NCBI RefSeq assembly: GCF_947648125.1
Contig: NZ_CANSMR010000025.1
Coordinates: 44,851 to 108,850, forward strand
Reading direction: 5' to 3'
Source of the DNA: an uncultured Bradyrhizobium sp.
Lineage (GTDB): Bacteria > Pseudomonadota > Alphaproteobacteria > Rhizobiales > Xanthobacteraceae
DNA length: 64,000 nucleotides
Position 1 is the first letter of the stretch, and each line of letters starts with the position of its first letter. Both the position numbers and the translations under genes were made by a program. The notes below the pieces were generated by a model, which ran no database searches, was not told the origin of the DNA, and was given only the letters and a program-made list of their open reading frames with translations. Positions 35,338-43,896 of the stretch are shown in pieces.

Positions 35338-35886
35338 ATGAGCGTCGACATCGGCGGTCGGCTTCGATTCATCCGCGCGCGGCACAAGCTGTCGCAGCGC
35401 GAACTCGCCAAGCGCTCCGGCGTCACCAATTCGACGATTTCGCTGATCGAATCCAACCAGATGAACCCATCGGTCGGCGCGCTGAAGCGGATTCTCGACG
35501 GCATTCCGATGGGGCTTGCGGAATTCTTCGCGATCGAGCCGGAGCGGCCGCGCAAGGCGTTCTACCGCGCCGACGAGCTGACCGAGATCGGCAAGAAGCC
35601 GATCTCCTACCTCCAGATCGGCGACAGCCTGTTCGGACGTGCGTTGCAGATCCTGAAGGAGCGCTACGAACCCGGCAGCGACACCGGCCGGGTGCCGCTG
35701 GTGCACGAAGGCGAGGAAGGCGGCATCGTGGTCTCGGGCCGGCTCGAGGTCACGGTCGACGACGAGCGGCGGGTGCTCAACGCCGGCGACGCCTATTACT
35801 TCGAAAGCCGCCGCCCGCACCGCTTCCGCTGCATCGGCGCCAAGCCGTGCGAGGTGATTTCGGCCTGCACGCCGCCGACATTTTGA
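35338..35886 (+). CDS. XRE-family regulator with cupin domain (PuuR-like)
   Basis: A 182-aa regulator with HTH at about residues 6-60 (LSQRELAKRSGVTNSTISLIESNQ) and a cupin_2 domain from about 105 to 175 (HEGEEGGIVVSGRLEVTV). It has the PuuR layout and length. ATG 35338 is used; the reading frame stays open far upstream across the aminotransferase antisense, but that part is not coding. Divergence from the aminotransferase suggests it represses that gene. Confidence 0.9.
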   Translation: MSVDIGGRLRFIRARHKLSQRELAKRSGVTNSTISLIESNQMNPSVGALKRILDGIPMGLAEFFAIEPERPRKAFYRADELTEIGKKPISYLQIGDSLFGRALQILKERYEPGSDTGRVPLVHEGEEGGIVVSGRLEVTVDDERRVLNAGDAYYFESRRPHRFRCIGAKPCEVISACTPPTF

Positions 35887-35954
35887 ACCCGGCGCAGGCG
35901 CTGCGCGACCCAAGCCGCAAGGGCCGCATGTCGCGGCCTTGCGGGGTGACGTCC

Positions 35955-37481
35955 ATGCATTGCTCCCCACGGCTTGCAGCCGCCGTCGCGGCCATCGCGG
36001 TCCTTGCGCCCGGCGCGTCGGCTGCGATGGACGATTTCCTGCGCGCATCGAGCAGCGCGCCGACCGCGATCAGCCTGTGCGGCGATGGCGGCGATAACCG
36101 GATCAAGACCGCCGACTGCAAGAAGGCCGGCACCGACAAGCTAGTGGCGCAGATCGACAAGGCGTTCGACGCGGCGCTTCCCAAGCTGCCGGCGAACGTC
36201 AGGCCGCTGTTGAAGCGCGACCAGGCCTGGTTCAACGAGATGATCATCGACGCCGCGGACGTGCTCGCCGATACCGACGAGGACGAGCTGAAAGCTGGTT
36301 TTGCCGCGGCCCTGCGCCGCCGCACGGCGGCGCTTGGCGGGCTGGCATCCGGCCGCCCGGGCATATCAGGCAACTGGGTCAATGCCTTCGGCAGTATCAC
36401 GCTGACGCCGACCGAGGGCGGCGCCTACCACCTCGCCGCCGATCTGCGCGGCGACTATGGCGGCGACCGCCGGCGAACCTGCAAGCTGAGCGCCGATTTG
36501 AAGCCTTCCAGGACTGGCTGGTTCTCCGGCCCGGTGGTGATCGAGATGGACGCATCCACCGACAAGCCCAAGACCGAAGCCAGGGCCGCCCCAAGCAAGC
36601 CACCGTCAATCAAACTCCGCCGCCAGGGCGAGACGTTGCGGATCGTCGGCACCATCGATGACGAAGAGTGGGACGGGCTCAACGACTGCTCGTCGATGTG
36701 GCAGGTCACCGGCAGCTACTTTGCCGCCGGCAAGGATGCGGCATCCGATAAGGCCGACACCGCGTTCGTCGCGCCGACCTTCGACTGCACCAGGCCCGAG
36801 ACCGCGACCGACGAGGAAATCTGCGCCGATCCCGATCTCGCCGACAACGACCAGCGGCTCAACCGGGCCTGGAAGGCGCTACAGCCGCGGCTCGACGAGG
36901 CGACGCGGCGCGCGCTGATCGACGACCAGCGCAACTGGGTGAAAAGCCAGACCGAACAATTCCCCGAATTCCTGCACCCTGCGTGGAACAAGCAGAGCTC
37001 GCAGGTCCACTTCACCGTCGATGCGCGCGATCACGTCAACGGCTTGCAGCGCGAACGCCTGGCGCTGCTCGAGGGCTTTGACGACAAACGCAGTGGACTT
37101 GCCGGCACCTGGCTGGCCTATGACGCCATCATCAAGGTCACCGCCGAGAAGGACGGCACGCTGAAGGCTGTCGGATGGAAGTGGGAGCAGGGCGACTGGA
37201 AGGCCGGCTGCGACTACGAGATGACGGGCAAGGTGGTCGGCGGCGCGTTCCGCTCCGATGCGCAGCGCAAGAATCCGGATACGCTCGAGCGCGACCACGC
37301 GATGCTGATCGTCAACCGACGGGACGATGTCTTCGCTAAAAAGCGCGCCGGGAAGGACGGCACCGAAGACAGCGCCGACGAGGCAAAATGCAAGCGCCGG
37401 CTCGACAACTCCTCGACCGCGCGGCTGTTTCCCGCCCGCCCCTCGCCCGACATCGACAATTTCAAGGGCTCGATCAGATAG
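35955..37481 (+). CDS. Secreted protein with LprI-type (DUF1311) domain
   Basis: A 508-aa protein. A signal peptide (residues 1-24, CSPRLAAAVAAIAVLAPGASA) leads into a first part related to lysozyme-inhibitor LprI repeats, with a second LprI-like motif DCTRPETATDEEICADPDLADNDQRLNRAW ending in DQRNW. Paired cysteines suggest a periplasmic fold. The DUF1311 domain in LprI binds and inhibits lysozyme in Mycobacterium; whether this protein does so is not known. Confidence 0.72.
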   Translation: MHCSPRLAAAVAAIAVLAPGASAAMDDFLRASSSAPTAISLCGDGGDNRIKTADCKKAGTDKLVAQIDKAFDAALPKLPANVRPLLKRDQAWFNEMIIDAADVLADTDEDELKAGFAAALRRRTAALGGLASGRPGISGNWVNAFGSITLTPTEGGAYHLAADLRGDYGGDRRRTCKLSADLKPSRTGWFSGPVVIEMDASTDKPKTEARAAPSKPPSIKLRRQGETLRIVGTIDDEEWDGLNDCSSMWQVTGSYFAAGKDAASDKADTAFVAPTFDCTRPETATDEEICADPDLADNDQRLNRAWKALQPRLDEATRRALIDDQRNWVKSQTEQFPEFLHPAWNKQSSQVHFTVDARDHVNGLQRERLALLEGFDDKRSGLAGTWLAYDAIIKVTAEKDGTLKAVGWKWEQGDWKAGCDYEMTGKVVGGAFRSDAQRKNPDTLERDHAMLIVNRRDDVFAKKRAGKDGTEDSADEAKCKRRLDNSSTARLFPARPSPDIDNFKGSIR

Positions 37482-37505
37482 CTGCGCGGCCGGCCGGCTG
37501 CGCCA

Positions 37506-37607
37506 TCACAAGTTGCGGGTCTGGTGGTCGCCATAGGCGATCACAAACGCAACCGTCGCGAACATCATGGTCGCGGCGATGACGACGAGAATGGTATCTA
37601 GGGTCAT
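37506..37607 (-). CDS. 33-aa single-helix membrane protein
   Basis: GGAGG lies 7 nt before an ATG at 37607. The 33-residue product starts MTLDTILVVIAATMMFATVA and ends YGDHQTRNL: one strong hydrophobic helix (about residues 5-24) and a short polar tail. The gene is too small for usual gene finding but has an ideal ribosome-binding site and lies in the gap between two secreted-protein genes, on the opposite strand. Function unknown; small transmembrane proteins often adjust the stability of larger membrane complexes. Confidence 0.7.
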   Translation of the reverse strand: MTLDTILVVIAATMMFATVAFVIAYGDHQTRNL

Positions 37608-37754
37608 GACGGTCCTCCAAGATTGGCAAAACAAGGTTAGTGCGCCGGCCGGAGGAAGCCTTGCGGCAGATCAATTTTTCGACGGGAATCGATCGCGCGT
37701 GAAACCACGCCGGATTTGCCGCGTAAGCTCAAGGATCGACCAGGGAGCCTTCCA

Positions 37755-38159
37755 ATGCGCGCGATCGCCCTCATTGCCGCCATTCTGTTCGCCATCGCCT
37801 CGCCGGCCATGGCCGACGACGTCGCCACGGCGCAAGGCGTGATCCGCGCCCAGGAGCAGGCGTTCGGCCGCGATGACGCCACGGCGGCCTATTCCTATGC
37901 CGCGCCCGCGATCCGGCAGATCTTTCCGCAGGCCGATATCTTCATGTCGATGGTGCAGAACCAATATGCGCCGGTCTATCGCCACAGGAGCTTCGAGTTC
38001 GGCGCGGCGCAGACCGCAGGCGACCGGATCGCGCAACGCGTTCAGATCATCGACGCCAATGGCGAGGCGTGGGAGGCGCTCTATACGCTGGAGCGGCAGT
38101 CCGACGGCAGTTTGAAGATCACCGGCTGTTCATTGCTGAAGGCCGGTCAATCGGTGTGA
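37755..38159 (+). CDS. DUF4864-family secreted protein
   Basis: A 134-aa protein with a signal peptide (residues 1-20, ending SPAMAD) and the DUF4864 pattern: VIRAQEQAFGRDDATAAYSYAAPAIRQIFP, then YAPVYRHRSFEFG and a closing DGSLKITGCSLL. The family has an NTF2-like fold with no assigned activity. ATG 37755 is used because the signal peptide begins there. Confidence 0.8.
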   Translation: MRAIALIAAILFAIASPAMADDVATAQGVIRAQEQAFGRDDATAAYSYAAPAIRQIFPQADIFMSMVQNQYAPVYRHRSFEFGAAQTAGDRIAQRVQIIDANGEAWEALYTLERQSDGSLKITGCSLLKAGQSV

Positions 38160-38202
38160 TCGCGCGGATCGGATCCGCAACGGTCACCTGAAGACAGTCG
38201 CT

Positions 38203-39345
38203 TCAGGACAAGCCCTTTCTCAGCCGGAGCCTGTCCTCAAGCCAGTCGAATATGACTTCATTCGCCAATGTAGGGTTGTCGATATGCCCCTGCATGGCGG
38301 CGGTTTCGGCACGCCGGAACAGGATCAGGCTGGCGTCGCGATGAATGCTGCTCAATTGGTTGCCAAATTCAATCAAGGCGCCTGGAAGAAGCCAGCCGCC
38401 CTCGCCCGCGGTGACGAGGAGCGGACAATCGATGCTCCGCGAGATCGCATTGGCTTCTTCAAGCCATCCGGCCTGCTCACCCTCGCCGGCCTGCCGATAG
38501 AAGAAACTCTTCTCGTGCGAGTCCCAGATTCCGGCGTCGCAAACGGCCGCGGCAAACCGGGCATCACTTGCGGCTGCCCGGGCGACCAGGGACGAGTTGC
38601 AGGCGTCCGCCACGATGGCGATCCGCGTGCTGTCGACACCGGGCATCCCCGAAAGAAAGTCGAGGACGCGGCTCATAGCCGCTTCGAACTTGTGGCCCTC
38701 GAGCCGTTCCGGCGACAAGGCCGTCTGAGTCCCCAGCAGGTCCACGGCGAGAAGCGAGAATCCGCGCTCGTTGGCATGACCCGCGTATTTGGTGATCAAT
38801 TCTTCCTTGTAGGAACCTGGCTCGCCAATGCACACGATGACGGGTCCATCGTCGCGGAAGGCTGACGGCAGGTAGTAGGCCTGCAGCGACAGGTCCTCCG
38901 TCCAGGGAATCGAGAACACCTGGCCGGCCGGAAGGCGGGTCTTCAAAAAGCTGGTCGCGCATCGCCGCATGCCGGCGACGGCATAGTTCAGCAAATCGTT
39001 GGCGTATCCGGGAGGCCTTACGGCGGCGTGAAAGTAGGTGGTGGCCCGAAGCCAGTTGCGACGGGCGGTTACCAGATTGTTGTTCAGCAACGAAAGCTCA
39101 GCTCTCGCCTCGTTCAGTTCCGCGGTCTTGATCCACTCTTCCGACCACGAGCTCTCCGATGCGAGGTTTATCTTGCTCAAAGTCAGCCAGCATTCGGAAA
39201 CCGTCGAACCGCCTTCCTGTGCGGCGGCCAGAAGCTTGATGAACTCCGCCGACAGATCCTCGCGATCCGGCCAGGCAGGCCAGCCCTTGTCATCGAACTC
39301 GACGCTGCTTGACGAGGCTCCACGCGCCCCACAGTGCTCATGCAT
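38203..39345 (-). CDS. FrsA-like alpha/beta hydrolase with altered nucleophile elbow
   Basis: A 380-aa protein with an N-terminal helical domain (about 1-140) and an alpha/beta hydrolase domain (about 150-375), as in FrsA and 2,6-dihydropseudooxynicotine hydrolase. Where GxSxG is expected, after SGMPGVDSTRIAI, it reads VADACNSS; the serine position is a cysteine. A catalytic His candidate is in MQGHIDNP near the end. It may be a thiol hydrolase, like dienelactone hydrolase, or inactive. It stands alone. Confidence 0.7.
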   Translation of the reverse strand: MHEHCGARGASSSSVEFDDKGWPAWPDREDLSAEFIKLLAAAQEGGSTVSECWLTLSKINLASESSWSEEWIKTAELNEARAELSLLNNNLVTARRNWLRATTYFHAAVRPPGYANDLLNYAVAGMRRCATSFLKTRLPAGQVFSIPWTEDLSLQAYYLPSAFRDDGPVIVCIGEPGSYKEELITKYAGHANERGFSLLAVDLLGTQTALSPERLEGHKFEAAMSRVLDFLSGMPGVDSTRIAIVADACNSSLVARAAASDARFAAAVCDAGIWDSHEKSFFYRQAGEGEQAGWLEEANAISRSIDCPLLVTAGEGGWLLPGALIEFGNQLSSIHRDASLILFRRAETAAMQGHIDNPTLANEVIFDWLEDRLRLRKGLS

Positions 39346-39817
39346 GTTTCGTCAACTCGTTCGCAGCCGGCTCCGTTGCCGGTGCGCGTGAAAGGTACGA
39401 GTCCGCCCGTTGGGGTCGCCGAGCCGCCGCTTCGGTCGCCGCGAAAAAATTGGCGCCGAAATCGCAAACGCCAATCACGCGGCTCTCCCAAGAAAATATT
39501 CCAATTCGGCTTCATATAATTGAAGTAATTCGGCGGCGGCAAATGTTGATATGGCGGCGCAGGAATGCGTTGCGCTTATGCCTGAGGGCCGAATGTTGCT
39601 GCAGCAATCGTTGCCGAGCAAATGCTCGGAAATGTTCTGGATGCCGCCAACTTGCTTGTCTCGCTTGGCGAACTTGCCGCCAGCGCACTCACGGAATCGC
39701 GAGAACCCGCATGCAGCTACTCACTCGGCCGTGACTTCGTGAGGAGAGACCGCTTGAGCGCGCGCAGGCATATCGCGGTACCGCTAAGCAGATGCGCCGT
39801 CACCGCTTCAAATGAAA
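39346..39817. other. Gene-poor stretch, no supported gene
   Basis: No reliable gene. Several short frames lack ribosome-binding sites and have Cys/Arg-rich composition. A small inverted repeat CTTCA-TATAAT-TGAAG near 39510-39525 may belong to the promoter of the hydrolase gene that begins at 39345. Confidence 0.45.
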
Positions 39818-39854
39818 AACCTCCGGCAGGGCATTGCCGGAGGTTCTGGAGGTT
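39818..39854. promoter_or_regulatory. Hairpin with duplicated GGAGGTT
   Basis: An 11-bp perfect stem AACCTCCGGCA (39818-39828) / TGCCGGAGGTT (39835-39845), followed on the plus strand by a second GGAGGTT at 39848-39854, which is the ribosome-binding site of the small ORF. The left arm AACCTCC can pair with either copy, so alternative folding could hide the ribosome-binding site. Read on the minus strand, the stem is followed by TTTTT and looks like an intrinsic terminator. Confidence 0.6.
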
Positions 39855-39859
39855 AGTTC

Positions 39860-39931
39860 ATGAAGAAGTCTGATATCTCCTCGTCATGGTCGGCAGAGCA
39901 ACCGACATCAAGTTTGTACATGATAGACTAA
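39860..39931 (+). CDS. Candidate small ORF, 23 aa
   Basis: GGAGG at 39848-39852 is 7 nt before ATG 39860. The predicted peptide begins MKKSDISSSWSAEQP and ends SSLYMID: polar, Ser-rich, one Trp. No known family; it could be a leader peptide, a small regulator or a peptide precursor, although no modifying enzyme is nearby. The opposite strand also encodes a 22-codon frame (39853-39921), so strand assignment rests on the ribosome-binding site. Confidence 0.45.
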   Translation: MKKSDISSSWSAEQPTSSLYMID

Positions 39932-39969
39932 TGTTAGTAAATCATACAACAGACTCTTCTTTCAAAATC

Positions 39970-39999
39970 AAAGCCTCGACAGTTTCCCGTCGAGGCTTT
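39970..39999 (-). terminator. Intrinsic terminator of the porin gene
   Basis: Perfect 11-bp stem AAAGCCTCGAC / GTCGAGGCTTT with an 8-nt loop, followed on the minus strand by TGATTTTGAAAG. It lies 32 bp after the porin stop codon. Confidence 0.8.
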
Positions 40000-40031
40000 G
40001 GGTAGCGATCAAGTTCCGGATCAACCGGGCT

Positions 40032-41591
40032 TTACCAGTTGCGCTGCGCGCGCAGCAGCAACATGTAGGTGTCCTGGTTGCTGAGAGAGTAGACAGCGGC
40101 CGGCTTGCCGATCGCAGCGCTACCCGGGTAGGTGATCGTGCCAGCGTAGTTCTGATCCAGATGGGTGTAGGTGAAGTCAGCCGAGAAGGTCAGGTTCTTC
40201 ACCGGAGTCCACTGGGTCTGCGTACCGATCTGGGCAACGCTGTAATCGGGGTTGCACGAGGTCAGATTCGACGTGGCGCCGATCAGGACGCCGAACGATC
40301 CGCCCACGCCAGTCCCGCCCGGGCCGCAGATGTAGCCTTTGGCGGTGCTGTTGTAGTTAACCTGGGCCCACGCACCGTAGACACTGGTGTTCCAATAGGG
40401 ATTCCAGTTGTGGACGTATGCACCGCGCACGCCGTAGGTCGTGATCAGCTGCTGCGAGCCGCCGCTGACGAACACGCTGTCCGGCGCAATGCCGAAGCCG
40501 ATGCTCTGGTAAGCACCGGGAACGCTGGTGTTGCCGAAGGAAGTGAAGGCACCAGCACCCGAGAGATCCTGGATGTTGTAGCGCGTTGCGCCGTTGGTAT
40601 AGACGCCCTGGACGTTGATGGTATCGCCAGGTCCGGTCGGGATGTTCTTGATCGACAGGGCCAACTGACCCGCCCAGCCCCACTTGTCGTCGGGATGACC
40701 GGTCAACTCGGTGGCGCCGTAGTAGGCCGCGTGATTGTCATGCGCCGCGAACGACGCCTGGAACAGACCCCAGGCCTGGTCGACGCGGAGTGACGCGACC
40801 AGATCCGGAGCAATCGTGCCGGCATAGTCGCTCGCGCCGTAGGGACCGAGAGCGCCGGTACCGACCACACCGAGATTCTGCACACCGGCCTGATAGTAGG
40901 CCGACTGATCCTGGGCCGACAGGGCCAGCGACACGCCGTTGCCGAACTGCGCGGTGTAGGTGAACTGGTTCACACCGGTGATCGTGCCGCCGCCGCCGAC
41001 GAGACCGTCGAAGTTGTTGCCCGGATAGTTGGCCCACGGCGCCGAGAACTGCGAGACCGCCTTACCCATGGTGAAGCCGGCGAACTGGATGAAGGCGTAG
41101 TAGACGCCGACCGTGCCGGCGGCGACACCGCCCGAACTTGCGTTGTTCGGGGCGGCAGACGTTCCGATCGGCGAGTAGACCGTCGAGCCTGCCGCGGCGC
41201 CCCCCCCATAGCTGTCCGAAGTCCAGCTGAAGGTCGCATCGAAGAAGGTACGAACCACGCCGTATTCGGTCGCGGTGCGGGTGTCGACGTTCAGGTCTTC
41301 GCGCGAGCGCCAGGTGTAGCCGTTGGTGAAGCGGTTCTGTGCGCCGCCCGCGCCGGCGTAGTTGCCGGTGTGGTCCGAGTTGGTGTTCGCCAGAACGTCG
41401 ACACGCAGGTAGCCGCCCAGCTTGATGCAGGTGTCGGTGCCCGGAATAAAGTAGAAGCCCGGACCATACAGCGAGCAGACTTTGACGTACTCGACCGCCT
41501 TGGCCTTGACCGGAAGGTCGGCCGCCATAGCGCCACTGCTCGCGGCGAGAGTTGCCACCGAGCCCAACAAGAGGCCCTTTACGATCTTCAT
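40032..41591 (-). CDS. Porin_2-family outer-membrane porin
   Basis: A 519-aa porin typical of Rhizobiales. Signal peptide MKIVKGLLLGSVATLAASSGAMA, then AADLPVKAKAVEYVKVCSLYGPGFYFIPGTDTC, the Porin_2 opening with its paired cysteines. Many alternating aromatic beta-strand segments follow, and it ends in RAQRNW with a terminal aromatic for Bam recognition. GGAGG precedes the ATG at 41591 by 8 nt. A terminator follows. Likely a highly expressed general porin. Confidence 0.93.
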   Translation of the reverse strand: MKIVKGLLLGSVATLAASSGAMAADLPVKAKAVEYVKVCSLYGPGFYFIPGTDTCIKLGGYLRVDVLANTNSDHTGNYAGAGGAQNRFTNGYTWRSREDLNVDTRTATEYGVVRTFFDATFSWTSDSYGGGAAAGSTVYSPIGTSAAPNNASSGGVAAGTVGVYYAFIQFAGFTMGKAVSQFSAPWANYPGNNFDGLVGGGGTITGVNQFTYTAQFGNGVSLALSAQDQSAYYQAGVQNLGVVGTGALGPYGASDYAGTIAPDLVASLRVDQAWGLFQASFAAHDNHAAYYGATELTGHPDDKWGWAGQLALSIKNIPTGPGDTINVQGVYTNGATRYNIQDLSGAGAFTSFGNTSVPGAYQSIGFGIAPDSVFVSGGSQQLITTYGVRGAYVHNWNPYWNTSVYGAWAQVNYNSTAKGYICGPGGTGVGGSFGVLIGATSNLTSCNPDYSVAQIGTQTQWTPVKNLTFSADFTYTHLDQNYAGTITYPGSAAIGKPAAVYSLSNQDTYMLLLRAQRNW

Positions 41592-41907
41592 GCTATCCTC
41601 CAAATGATGCCTTGCACTGCTGGCAAAGCGACAAACGTTCCCCTCCCGAAAACCGCTGCGGCGCAGCCATTTTCAAGATGCTCGTGGTCAACTCGGCCAC
41701 TGCAGGCGTGAGATGGTGGATGCCCCCCATCTACGACGGGGGAACAATGCAATTGGGTAGTCACATATTCAACTTATATTAGTTAGTCATTCTATGTTTG
41801 CGCAGCCATGTGTCATTCAGGCAACGCAGCGACGAACATTTTCGTCAGGACGCCCGCTTCAAAAATTGGTCGATATCCGTGAAGATGAATTTTTGTTAAG
41901 GTACGTC
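41592..41907. other. Divergent promoter region of the porin and MarR genes
   Basis: The 316-bp gap contains no gene. It is AT-rich between 41760 and 41910 and contains CCCCC-N10-GGGGG near 41725-41744. Promoters of the porin and the MarR gene must lie here; none could be fixed by eye. Confidence 0.45.
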
Positions 41908-42399
41908 ATGACTGAGCGCAAATCGACCGACAAACTACAGGACGCCGCTGAGCGATTGGCGTGGGAGATCGTATCGACCAGCGTTCGCTTGGACGAGTTG
42001 CGCAGCATCTGGGCCAAGATGATCGGAATCACCGGTCCGCAATGGATGATCATGACGGTGCTGGCGAATGCCGAGGACCGCAGCGTCGGCCTGCCCGTCG
42101 GCGCGGTTTCGCGGGCCCTGCGCGTCGATCAGTCGTTTGTCGTGACGCAGTCGAAGCTGCTCGAAAAGAAGAACCTCGTGCGCCGCAAGAGTTCGACCGA
42201 GGATGCCCGGGTCGTGAACCTGTCGCTGACCGAGCACGCCAAGAAGCAGATGGCGAACCTGTCCGCGCAACGCAAAGAGCTCAACGAGTTCGTCTATGCC
42301 GACATCGATCTGCGGGAGATGCAGCAACTGACCGGCAAGATGGATTCCATCAAGAGCCGCCTGGAAAAGGCGATCGCGAAGATCTCGGTCGATCTTTAG
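41908..42399 (+). CDS. MarR-family transcriptional regulator
   Basis: A 163-aa MarR regulator with HTH residues around 55-115 (GAVSRALRVDQSFVVTQSKLLEKKNLVRRKSSTEDARVVN). ATG 41908 follows AAGG; the frame is open 38 codons upstream without a ribosome-binding site. It is divergent from the porin gene and may influence its expression. Confidence 0.88.
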   Translation: MTERKSTDKLQDAAERLAWEIVSTSVRLDELRSIWAKMIGITGPQWMIMTVLANAEDRSVGLPVGAVSRALRVDQSFVVTQSKLLEKKNLVRRKSSTEDARVVNLSLTEHAKKQMANLSAQRKELNEFVYADIDLREMQQLTGKMDSIKSRLEKAIAKISVDL

Positions 42400-42439
42400 C
42401 AAGTCGCTGAACCCGCAGTCCGGATCAGGCGCCTACCCG

Positions 42440-42533
42440 CGCATGATCCCAGCGCAAACGCTCTTCGCGTTTGTCGCGTGGAAAACCGCTTCGCACTTTG
42501 CGCTTACGCGGCCGTTCCGGTCCGGATCATGCG
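42440..42533. repeat. Palindromic repeat, family D, copy 1
   Basis: Perfect 10-bp outer arms CGCATGATCC (42440-42449) / GGATCATGCG (42524-42533), inner stem CAAACGC-TCTTC-GCGTTTG, and the shared core GAAAACCG-N5-CACTTT. The right arm contains the stop codon of the MFS gene. A relative lies at 63838. Confidence 0.75.
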
Positions 42534-43726
42534 ATTGCCAGCCGCTGCTGCGACCGCATCATGAGCAGCAAGATGATGCTGACATTGAGCAGGTTCCAGG
42601 CCAGGCCATTGGCGAAGGCCGCGGCATAAGAACCGGTGGCGTCGAAGATCACGCCCGAGATCCAGCCGCCAAAGGACATGCCGAACACCGAGGCGAAGAT
42701 CACGATGCCGATTCGGGTCGCGGCCTCGGAGGCCGGCATCGCCTCGCGCACGATGATGGCGTAGCTCGGCACGATGCCGCCCTGGAACAGGCCGAACATC
42801 GCCGAGATGATGTAGAGCGAGGTCAGGCTGTCGAAGAATAGGTAGAACAGCAGCGCCGCTCCCTGCGCGATCGCGCCGATCAAGAGGGTGCGGATGCCGC
42901 CGATCCTGTCGGCGAGGAAGCCGGAGCCGATCCGGCTGATGATGCCGAAGCCCAGCATCAGCGAGAGCATCTCGGCGCCGCGCGCCACGCCGTAACCGAG
43001 ATCGCCGCAATAGGCGACGATGTGAACCTGCGGCATCGACATCGCCACGCAGCAGGAGATCGACGCGAGCGACAGGATCGCGGTCAGCGCGTTGGTGGAG
43101 AGCCGCATGTCGACCCGCGGCGGCGCGGCGTTGACATGGCTGCGCCGGGTCGCCGCCCCCATCAGCAAGCGCAGCACCACAAGCGCAAGCGCCATCGCGA
43201 TCGCGGTGAAGATGCCGATCGCGATATGGGTGGTGCGCCAGCCGACGCCCTGCATCCCGAAATTGACCAGCGGCGGCCACACCGTGCCGCCGACATAGTT
43301 GCCGCTGGCGGCGATCGCGACCGCGAGGCCGCGGTAGCGCTCGAACCAGTGCGAGGCCTCCGCCATCAGGGGACCGAAGGTCGCGGCCGACGACAGGCCG
43401 ATGGCGAAATGCAGCAGGATGAAAGCCCAGATCGACGGTGCGTAGCCGGCGCAGATATAGCCGAGGCCGAGAATGCCGATCCCGGCACCGATCGCCGCGA
43501 CGATGCCATAGCGGTCGCTGATCTTGCCGGTCACGACCTGGCCGAGGCCAAAGCCGAGCATCACCATCGTGAAGGCAAGCGACGCGGTTCCGCGGGTCGC
43601 GCCGAAGTCGGTCTGCACCGCCGGCAACGCCACCACGACCGACCACATGCCGACGCTGCCGAGCGAGCCGATCACCACGGCTATGGCAAGACGCAGCCAT
43701 GCCCGGCGCGAGTCGGGAATGAACAT
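42527..43726 (-). CDS. MFS transporter (oxalate/formate antiporter-like group)
   Basis: A 12-helix MFS protein; about 399 aa from the ATG at 43726. It carries DFGATRGTASLAFTMVMLGFGLGQ and the loop SDRYGIVAA in the first half, and EAMPASEAATRIGIVIFASVFGMSFGGWISG in the second. The start is uncertain: ATGs at 43825 and 43804-region give longer N-termini, and none has a clear ribosome-binding site. Substrate unknown. Confidence 0.82.
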   Translation of the reverse strand: MFIPDSRRAWLRLAIAVVIGSLGSVGMWSVVVALPAVQTDFGATRGTASLAFTMVMLGFGLGQVVTGKISDRYGIVAAIGAGIGILGLGYICAGYAPSIWAFILLHFAIGLSSAATFGPLMAEASHWFERYRGLAVAIAASGNYVGGTVWPPLVNFGMQGVGWRTTHIAIGIFTAIAMALALVVLRLLMGAATRRSHVNAAPPRVDMRLSTNALTAILSLASISCCVAMSMPQVHIVAYCGDLGYGVARGAEMLSLMLGFGIISRIGSGFLADRIGGIRTLLIGAIAQGAALLFYLFFDSLTSLYIISAMFGLFQGGIVPSYAIIVREAMPASEAATRIGIVIFASVFGMSFGGWISGVIFDATGSYAAAFANGLAWNLLNVSIILLLMMRSQQRLAIA

Positions 43727-43896
43727 TGCGGCTTCAGGGGAAAATTCAGAAGAAATTACCACGGCACGCGGAACTTCGTCGGCATTTGCCTTCGGGTCAA
43801 GCCACATTGCCGAGAGATTAGGCATGCAGATGCAAGGGGACGCCGCTCTTGAAACGGCAGGCGTCGGCGCCGGATTTCGGCGCAGCCGGTGTCGGA

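Noticed and set aside
39551-39873. Short plus-strand frames before the hairpin at 39818.
   Set aside because: No ribosome-binding sites and no recognisable product; they overlap each other in different frames.
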